This document shows positions 58,709-64,000 of a stretch of 64,000 bases of DNA, in pieces. The notes under the pieces were generated by a model. The model was given only the letters and a program-made list of their open reading frames with translations. It made no database searches and was not told the origin of the DNA. Positions within the stretch are counted from its first letter, which is position 1, and each line of letters starts with the position of its first letter. Origin of the DNA: Mesorhizobium temperatum (GTDB taxonomy: Bacteria; Pseudomonadota; Alphaproteobacteria; Rhizobiales; Rhizobiaceae); assembly GCF_002284575.1 (NCBI RefSeq), contig NZ_NPKJ01000075.1:62001-126000 (forward strand), given 5' to 3'. A program made the translations under genes and the position numbers.

Positions 58709-59851
58709 TTACTTTCTGGGAAGACGCGGGTTTTCGGGCGCGGCACCCAGTTCCGAGCGTGCCAGACGCTTTGGTCTCGTCCATTCGGCGCGCGCTTTTT
58801 CGGAGAGCACCAGTCCATGGCCAGGTCGGTCGGGCGCATAGGCGTACCCGTCGCGGATTTCGACGGGCTGATCCACGAGATGATCGAAGTTCTGGAATGA
58901 GTATTCCAGCCATTCGACCTCCGGAAGCGCGACTGCCATATGCACGCCAACCTCCAGGAAAGTGTTGCCTATGCTGACCGGGATTCCGAGTTCGGCGGCC
59001 AGCCAGCCGATACGCATGACATCCGTTACCTGGCCGTGGACATTCAGGATATCGGCTGCGTGAGCTTCGAGAAGAAGCCGTTTGCCCTGCAGATCCAGAT
59101 ACTCGCCGCTGTTGATCTGGGTCCATGTCACTGCATGCCTGAGCGTTCTCAACCCTTCGTAGTCGTGCCGCAGGATCGGATCCTCGACCCAGAGAAGATC
59201 GTGGCCGGCACCGCGGATCGCCACCAATTTCATCAGCGCTTCCTTCGAGGTCCACGCCTCGTTCGGATCGATCATGATTTTCGATCCTGCCGGCACGCAG
59301 GTCTTCAACAGCTCCAGACGCCGCAGATCGCGGTCGAAATCCGGATGGCCGACCTTGATCTTAAAGGCGGAGTAGCCGAGCGACGCTGCGTGGGAGAACA
59401 AGGAGACGAAGGCCTCATCGTCGAGGTGGAAATCGAGGCCGCTGGCGTATGCTCCCACGCGGTTGCGGCGACTGCCAAGCATGACATGAAGGGGCAGGCC
59501 AGCTTCCTTTGCCGCAAGGTCCCAAAGCGCCACCTGAACAGCGTCCTGAAAAGGCAGGGAGTAAGCCCGCTGGTTGCCGCCGCGCGGGCGGTTCACACGG
59601 TGAACCAGCGCGATCGCCTTGTGCCCTTTCAGCGCCGGCCAAACCTCGTTCTCGAAAACGGCCTCGATCTCCGTCTGGTCGGGCAGGGGATTGAAGAGCG
59701 TCTGGATGAAGCCCAGTCCCACCTCGCCACTTTCCGATACGAGTTCCAGCGCGGCAATGTTGACATCGTCCGCTCGAACCTGACTGTCTCCGATTACCCG
59801 GTCGCGGGCGAACTGAAATCGGGTTATACGAAAATTCGAAAGGCTCATCAC
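58709..59851 (-). CDS. Enolase-superfamily (mandelate racemase/muconate lactonizing) enzyme
   Basis: A 380-residue enzyme of the mandelate racemase subgroup. The KXK motif is Lys164-Lys166 (FKIKVG), and the metal ligands are Asp195 (MIDPNEAW), Glu223 (WVEDPI) and Glu250 (NSGEYL). Such enzymes dehydrate or epimerise sugar acids and related compounds. The GntR regulator and carbohydrate transporter divergent from it suggest a sugar-acid dehydratase; the substrate is not readable. Two start codons (59851, 59848) are possible. Confidence 0.88.
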   Translation of the reverse strand: MMSLSNFRITRFQFARDRVIGDSQVRADDVNIAALELVSESGEVGLGFIQTLFNPLPDQTEIEAVFENEVWPALKGHKAIALVHRVNRPRGGNQRAYSLPFQDAVQVALWDLAAKEAGLPLHVMLGSRRNRVGAYASGLDFHLDDEAFVSLFSHAASLGYSAFKIKVGHPDFDRDLRRLELLKTCVPAGSKIMIDPNEAWTSKEALMKLVAIRGAGHDLLWVEDPILRHDYEGLRTLRHAVTWTQINSGEYLDLQGKRLLLEAHAADILNVHGQVTDVMRIGWLAAELGIPVSIGNTFLEVGVHMAVALPEVEWLEYSFQNFDHLVDQPVEIRDGYAYAPDRPGHGLVLSEKARAEWTRPKRLARSELGAAPENPRLPRK

Positions 59852-59880
59852 AACGACCTTTTGATCGTCTAATATCGCTT

Positions 59881-59894
59881 ACTGATCTATCAGA
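59881..59894. promoter_or_regulatory. GntR operator, divergent gap
   Basis: The palindrome CTGATCTATCAG (59882-59893) lies in the 76-base gap between the dehydratase and gntR. A near-identical perfect palindrome recurs at 60680-60693 before the transporter. Repetition at both promoters makes it the likely site of the GntR regulator. Confidence 0.7.
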
Positions 59895-59927
59895 TGCCTT
59901 AGTATCGAACCAACGGAGGTGCCGCAA

Positions 59928-60614
59928 GTGGCGGGCAAAGCAAAATCCGTCTCGCATACCCCGGTGGCGGCCATCCGTAAGAGCGATGTTGCCTATGAAC
60001 GAATCCTGGAAGGCTTGTTCGACAGGCGCGTGCCGGTCGGGGCTTTCATCTCGCAGAACGAGCTGTCCGCGATCGTCGACGTGCCCGTCGCTCCGCTTCG
60101 CGACGCTCTGCGCGTGCTCGAAGCGGAGGGAATTCTGACCATCCACCCGCGCTCCGGAATCCAGGTCGTAAGACCCGGCATGGAGCTTACGCGCGCCACC
60201 TACCAATTCCGCTCCATCATAGAGCGTTCGGCAATACGCGCCTTTGCCGAGCAAGGGGATGAATCCGTCATGAATGCCCTGGAGATGCGGCATTCCCGCC
60301 TAATTCGGCGCGTGGAGCGAGAAGGTGTCGGGAAGGAGCAACTGGAGGAGATGGATGCGCTGGAGAGGGAACTTCACGGCGCAATCATCGGCGCGCTGCG
60401 CAATCCGCTGATCGATAGCACCTATCGGCGCATGCACAACTATCTGCGTCTGTTACGTCTCGACAGCAAGCTCACCTCGCCTATCATGATCCGGACACTC
60501 AAGGAGCATCTCGATATCCTCGAGGCTTGCAGCACCAGGAATGCCGACAGCGCTGAAGCAATGTTGCTGGCGCATTTCCAAGCGGCCATGCAGCGCAACC
60601 TGGGTCTCGTCTGA
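59928..60614 (+). CDS. GntR-family regulator (FCD domain)
   Basis: A 228-residue regulator. The winged HTH is at about residues 15-75 (YERILEGLFDRRVPVGAFISQ, LRDALRVLEAEGILTIHPRSGI), followed by an all-helical FCD ligand domain (RSIIERSAIRAFAEQG). The GTG at 59928 is chosen since GGAGGT lies 7 bases upstream; a GTG at 59919 overlaps that site. It probably controls the divergent dehydratase and the transporter genes through the two palindromes. Confidence 0.9.
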   Translation: MAGKAKSVSHTPVAAIRKSDVAYERILEGLFDRRVPVGAFISQNELSAIVDVPVAPLRDALRVLEAEGILTIHPRSGIQVVRPGMELTRATYQFRSIIERSAIRAFAEQGDESVMNALEMRHSRLIRRVEREGVGKEQLEEMDALERELHGAIIGALRNPLIDSTYRRMHNYLRLLRLDSKLTSPIMIRTLKEHLDILEACSTRNADSAEAMLLAHFQAAMQRNLGLV

Positions 60615-60679
60615 CAGGCCAAGTCGCGCCACTTGCCCTCAGGCGCGGTTGCGCGGATCGAGAAATGATGTTAACTCCA

Positions 60680-60693
60680 ACTGATCGATCAGT
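60680..60693. promoter_or_regulatory. GntR operator, transporter promoter
   Basis: A perfect 14-base palindrome ACTGATCGATCAGT, 30 bases upstream of the binding-protein start. It matches the palindrome before gntR except for the central base. Confidence 0.72.
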
Positions 60694-60723
60694 GTGCTTA
60701 TCTGATGTCTTGGAGGAGATCGC

Positions 60724-61962
60724 ATGCAGCTGAACAAGAGGCAGTTTCTCATCGGCTCCGCGGCCCTTGCGATGGCGGGGAACGTCCGCCGTGCCCGGGC
60801 CGCGAGTGCCATCAGCTACTGGCATCATTTTACCAGCCAGTCGGAAATGGCCAGCCTGCTCAAAATCATCGGGTTGTTTCAAGCGGCGAATGCGGATGTG
60901 GCGGTGACGCAGGAAAACATCCCGAATTCGGAATACATGGCGAAGGTTTCTTCGGCGGTGCTGGCTGGCGGGCGTCCGGATACCGCCATGGTGATCGCCG
61001 AGCGATTCGCCGACCTTACCGCGATGGAGGGGTTGATTGACCTTACCGACCGCGTGAACGGCTGGGCCGGCAAGACCAACTTTCCCGACAACCGCTGGAC
61101 CGGGCTTTCCAGTGACGGCGCGATCTATGCCGTTCCCGCCTTCGCCTTCGTCGACTGGATGTACTACCGCACCGACTATTTCGAGGAAGCTGGACTGGCA
61201 GGGCCACCCAAGAACTTCGATGAATTCCTGGAGGCATGCCGCAAGCTGACCGATCCTTCGAAGGGCAGGTATGCCTTTGGCATGCGCGCCGGCGCCGGCG
61301 GGTTCAAGTATGCCATCGACGTCATGGAGGCGTTCGGTTCGCCGATCGTCAAGGACGGGCAGCCAGCCATCGATAGGGCCGCGGCGATCGAGGCGGTGAC
61401 GTTCTATTCCGATCTCTTCCTGAAGGAAAAGGTCGTGCCGCCGAGCGCGCCAAACGACAGCTACCGCCAGATCATGGAGGCGTTCCGCACCGGACAGACG
61501 GCAATGCTGTGGCATCATACCGGTTCGCTGAACGAAATCTCCGGCGCGATGAAGCAGGGCGAACAGTTTTCGACCGCACCCATGCCGGCTGGTCCGAAGG
61601 CGCATATCGCTCGCGTCGCCTACGCCGGCAACGGCATCATGAAGGAAGACAATATCGAGGCTGCCTGGCAGTGGGTGAGTTTCTGGGGCCAGACGGACGC
61701 CGCCATAGCCCTGCTCGAGGGGACCGGTTATTTTCCGGCCTCCACCGCTGCGTTGCAGGATCAGCGGATCACCGGGAATCCAATCTACGGTGCGGCGGTG
61801 GAAACGCTCAAGTTCGGGCGGCTGCCGAACAATTTCGTCGGCGCTGCGGGCTGGTCCGAGAATGTCGTCAATCCCGCTTTCCAGTCGGTGCTGACGGGTC
61901 AGTCGACACCGGAACAGGCCGTGGACCGTATGGTCCAAGGGCTCGAGGCCTCCCTCCGCTGA
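60724..61962 (+). CDS. Carbohydrate ABC transporter substrate-binding protein
   Basis: A 412-residue periplasmic family 1 solute-binding protein. The leader MQLNKRQFLIGSAALAMAG has a Tat-like KRQFLIG and cleavage near ARA. The body begins ISYWHHFTSQSEM, as in sugar and glycerol-3-phosphate binding proteins of the UgpB/MalE type, with AFRTGQTAMLWHHTGS downstream. GGAGGAGA precedes the ATG. First gene of the transporter operon. Confidence 0.92.
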   Translation: MQLNKRQFLIGSAALAMAGNVRRARAASAISYWHHFTSQSEMASLLKIIGLFQAANADVAVTQENIPNSEYMAKVSSAVLAGGRPDTAMVIAERFADLTAMEGLIDLTDRVNGWAGKTNFPDNRWTGLSSDGAIYAVPAFAFVDWMYYRTDYFEEAGLAGPPKNFDEFLEACRKLTDPSKGRYAFGMRAGAGGFKYAIDVMEAFGSPIVKDGQPAIDRAAAIEAVTFYSDLFLKEKVVPPSAPNDSYRQIMEAFRTGQTAMLWHHTGSLNEISGAMKQGEQFSTAPMPAGPKAHIARVAYAGNGIMKEDNIEAAWQWVSFWGQTDAAIALLEGTGYFPASTAALQDQRITGNPIYGAAVETLKFGRLPNNFVGAAGWSENVVNPAFQSVLTGQSTPEQAVDRMVQGLEASLR

Positions 61963-62037
61963 CATATTCCGGTACGGCGCTCGGGCGCGCAGTCGCGCCT
62001 ATCACGCAAAGGGACGGTGCTTTCGCGCCGGAGATCC

Positions 62038-62958
62038 ATGACTTCAAGCGCGAGCAGATACCTGCCTTTCCGGGCTCTCGGCGAATTGTCCGAGACCCGA
62101 TACTGGATGTATTTGCTGCTCCTTCCGAGCCTCGTCCTCATCCTTCTTGTGATCGCTTATCCGACCCTTTACGGCATGGCCATCAGCTTTCGCGAGATGC
62201 GTCTGACGCGTCCCGGGCTCGATGGCTGGGTCGGCTTCAAACACTATGCGGCGATGTGGTCCGACCCGGTCTTCTGGATCGCGCTGAAGAACACGGTGGT
62301 GTGGGTCACCGCCGCGGTCGTGCTGGAGCTGGCGCTTGGCCTTCTCACCGCGACAGCGCTCAACAGGGATCTGCCGGGCACGAAGATCTTCGCCGTGCTC
62401 ATCCTGCTTCCCTATTTTCTTCCCAATGTCGTAGCGGGTCATATGTGGGCTCTGCTGCTCGATCCGCGGCTTGGGGTTATCAACGACATTCTGGTGCGCG
62501 TGGGCGTCCTGCAGACATACAAGGCATGGTTTGCGGACCCCAACGCTGCCCTGGCCGCAACCATTCTGGTCGAGGCCTGGCATGGTTTTCCATTCTTCGC
62601 GCTACTGCTGCTTGCGGGTCTGAAGTCTATTCCCGAGGACCTTTATAAGGCAGCTGCGGTGGATGGCGCGGGCGTGGCTGCGCAGCTCAGGCTGATCACC
62701 CTGCCGATGCTCAAGACTGTCATCGCGGCGGCTGTGATCCTGCGCGTCATCAGTCTGGTCAATTCGCCGGATCTGCTCCTCATTCTCACCGGTGGCGGAC
62801 CAGGAGATGCCACGCAGGTGTTGTCGCTGTACGCCTTCCAGACCGCCTACAAGGAATTCAACTTCGGCTACGCATCCGCCCTGTCGGTGGTGATGTTCGT
62901 CATCCTGATGATCTTTGCGGTCGCATATATCCGCATGTCTAGGATTACCAAGGAGTAG
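62038..62958 (+). CDS. Carbohydrate ABC transporter permease (MalF/UgpA type)
   Basis: A 306-residue permease with six predicted membrane segments beginning YWMYLLLLPSLVLILLVIAYP. The EAA loop is IPEDLYKAAAVDGAGVAAQLRLITLP (from about residue 205). The ATG at 62038 is preceded by GGAG. It lies 75 bases after the binding protein and 4 bases before the second permease. Confidence 0.93.
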   Translation: MTSSASRYLPFRALGELSETRYWMYLLLLPSLVLILLVIAYPTLYGMAISFREMRLTRPGLDGWVGFKHYAAMWSDPVFWIALKNTVVWVTAAVVLELALGLLTATALNRDLPGTKIFAVLILLPYFLPNVVAGHMWALLLDPRLGVINDILVRVGVLQTYKAWFADPNAALAATILVEAWHGFPFFALLLLAGLKSIPEDLYKAAAVDGAGVAAQLRLITLPMLKTVIAAAVILRVISLVNSPDLLLILTGGGPGDATQVLSLYAFQTAYKEFNFGYASALSVVMFVILMIFAVAYIRMSRITKE

Positions 62959-62962
62959 AACG

Positions 62963-63808
62963 ATGATCGAAAGCAAGCGTCACCGACGGATGATTGCGAA
63001 CATCGCCACCTACATCGTGCTTGTGAGCCTCTCGATATTCTGCATCGGCCCGATGATCTGGATGTTCCTGACATCTATAAAATATGAGGCCGACATCGTC
63101 ACCCAGACGATGCAGTACATGCCGAGCCGCATCACCTTCGACAATTATGTCGCGATCTGGACGCAGTCCGGCTTCCCCCTGCTTATCGGCAACAGCCTCG
63201 TCGTCACCTTACTGACGGTGACGATCTGCGTCGTCACAGGTACGTTGGCTGCCTATGCATTTTCGCGCTTCGCATTTCGCGGCCGAGACCAGCTCATGCT
63301 CGGCTATCTTGTCGTTCGCATGTTTCCAGCGGTCATGATGATCATTCCCCTTTATGTCGTGATGCGTGGCGTGGGGCTCGTGGACAGCCGTTTCGGCCTC
63401 GCGCTTGCCTATACGAGTTTTCTGCTGCCGCTGTTCGTCTGGATGCTCAAAGGCTTCTTCGATTCAGCACCTAAGGAACTCGAGAGTGCGGCACGCATCG
63501 ACGGTTCGACAAGGCTTGGCGCCATGATCCGTATCGTCGTGCCGCTCGCGCGCAACGGCCTGGTAGCAAGTTCCGTGTTCATCGCAATCGCTGCTTGGAA
63601 CGAGTTCCTGTTCGCCCTGATGCTCACGACGGGGCAGGGGTCTCGCACGTGGCCCGTGGGCCTGCAGCTGATGGTCGGCGAGTTTCAGCTTCCTTGGGGC
63701 GTTCTGGCCGCAGGCGGCATCCTCAGCATCGTCCCGGTCATCGTTCTCTTCGCCATCGTCCAGCGAACCATGGTTCAGGGGCTGACCGCAGGCGCCGTCA
63801 AAGGTTAG
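62963..63808 (+). CDS. Carbohydrate ABC transporter permease (MalG/UgpE type)
   Basis: A 281-residue permease, six membrane segments, beginning ANIATYIVLVSLSIFCIGPMIWM. The EAA loop is APKELESAARIDGSTRLGAMIRIVVPLA. The start at 62963 follows AGGAG; the upstream frame overlaps the first permease. Partner of the preceding permease. Confidence 0.93.
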   Translation: MIESKRHRRMIANIATYIVLVSLSIFCIGPMIWMFLTSIKYEADIVTQTMQYMPSRITFDNYVAIWTQSGFPLLIGNSLVVTLLTVTICVVTGTLAAYAFSRFAFRGRDQLMLGYLVVRMFPAVMMIIPLYVVMRGVGLVDSRFGLALAYTSFLLPLFVWMLKGFFDSAPKELESAARIDGSTRLGAMIRIVVPLARNGLVASSVFIAIAAWNEFLFALMLTTGQGSRTWPVGLQLMVGEFQLPWGVLAAGGILSIVPVIVLFAIVQRTMVQGLTAGAVKG

Positions 63809-63818
63809 GAGTGCTTAC

Positions 63819-64000
63819 ATGGCGACACTTTCCATCAAGGACGTGCGCAAGGCTTACGGCTCCGTGCAGGTTCTTCACGGCGTCGACATCGAGCTCGAGG
63901 ACGGGGGCTTCCTGGTTCTGCTCGGGCCGTCCGGATGCGGCAAGTCGACCTTGCTCAACATGATTGCCGGCCTCGACGACACGTCCGGCGGTGATATCCT
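63819..64000 (+). CDS. Carbohydrate ABC transporter ATP-binding protein (partial)
   Basis: The first 60 residues are visible before the window ends. They read ATLSIKDVRKAYGSVQVLHG and then Walker A GPSGCGKST, typical of the UgpC/MalK group. TAGGAG precedes the ATG by about 8 bases. The gene continues past 64000. Confidence 0.92.
   Translation, partial: MATLSIKDVRKAYGSVQVLHGVDIELEDGGFLVLLGPSGCGKSTLLNMIAGLDDTSGGDI

Overview
The window is high-GC DNA of an alphaproteobacterium of the Rhizobiales. The gene families and layout (red-type cbb operon with cbbX, XoxF with its accessory genes, tetrahydromethanopterin (H4MPT) genes, rhizobium-style intergenic repeats) fit Mesorhizobium or a close relative. 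The genus is an inference. Most of the window is one very large C1 metabolism region, joined on the left to a mobile-element edge and on the right to a sugar or sugar-acid transport and catabolism locus.

Region by region. 1-2480: two unrecognised genes of visibly lower GC and different codon use, the second exported by a Tat-type signal. 2481-3320: no gene, but the 3' parts of two tRNA genes (Arg-ACG and initiator-type Met) and a small inverted-repeat element, which together look like an integration boundary. 3321-5193: a GFA-domain protein, an AHSA1/SRPBCC protein and folP. 5177-12734 (minus strand): xoxF, xoxG, xoxJ, a CxxxCW rhodanese-like protein and pqqABCDE, the lanthanide-type methanol oxidation system with its cofactor pathway. 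13408-18596: quinoprotein-associated accessory genes (SoxYZ-like carrier, zinc metallohydrolase, NitT/TauT-like ABC transporter, two small secreted Cys proteins). 19217-19597: a cytochrome c, followed by four tandem hairpin repeats. 19758-30868: the Calvin cycle operon cbbFPTALSXE-trx-cbbZ with divergent cbbR. 30634-34693: a roughly 3.8 kb segment bounded by a duplicated cbbR 3' end, carrying a TetR regulon with a duplicated operator and a tetR remnant. 34923-40361: a second quinoprotein-linked ABC/beta-propeller/cupredoxin module. 40587-58614: methylofuran and H4MPT biosynthesis plus the complete formaldehyde oxidation route (fae, mtdB, mch, fhcABCD, mptG). 58709-64000: an enolase-superfamily dehydratase, a GntR regulator and a carbohydrate ABC transporter running off the end.

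Taken together: methanol is oxidised by XoxF (PQQ and lanthanide, electrons to XoxG). Formaldehyde is captured by Fae, oxidised by MtdB, Mch and Fhc to formate, and presumably taken to CO2 by a formate dehydrogenase outside the window. CO2 would be fixed by the adjacent Calvin cycle. No mxaF or serine-cycle genes are seen. The least explained parts are the two quinoprotein-linked ABC modules and their small secreted partners, a MfnB-FolB-MfnE three-domain fusion, several H4MPT-linked proteins without assigned reactions, and the duplications around cbbR.
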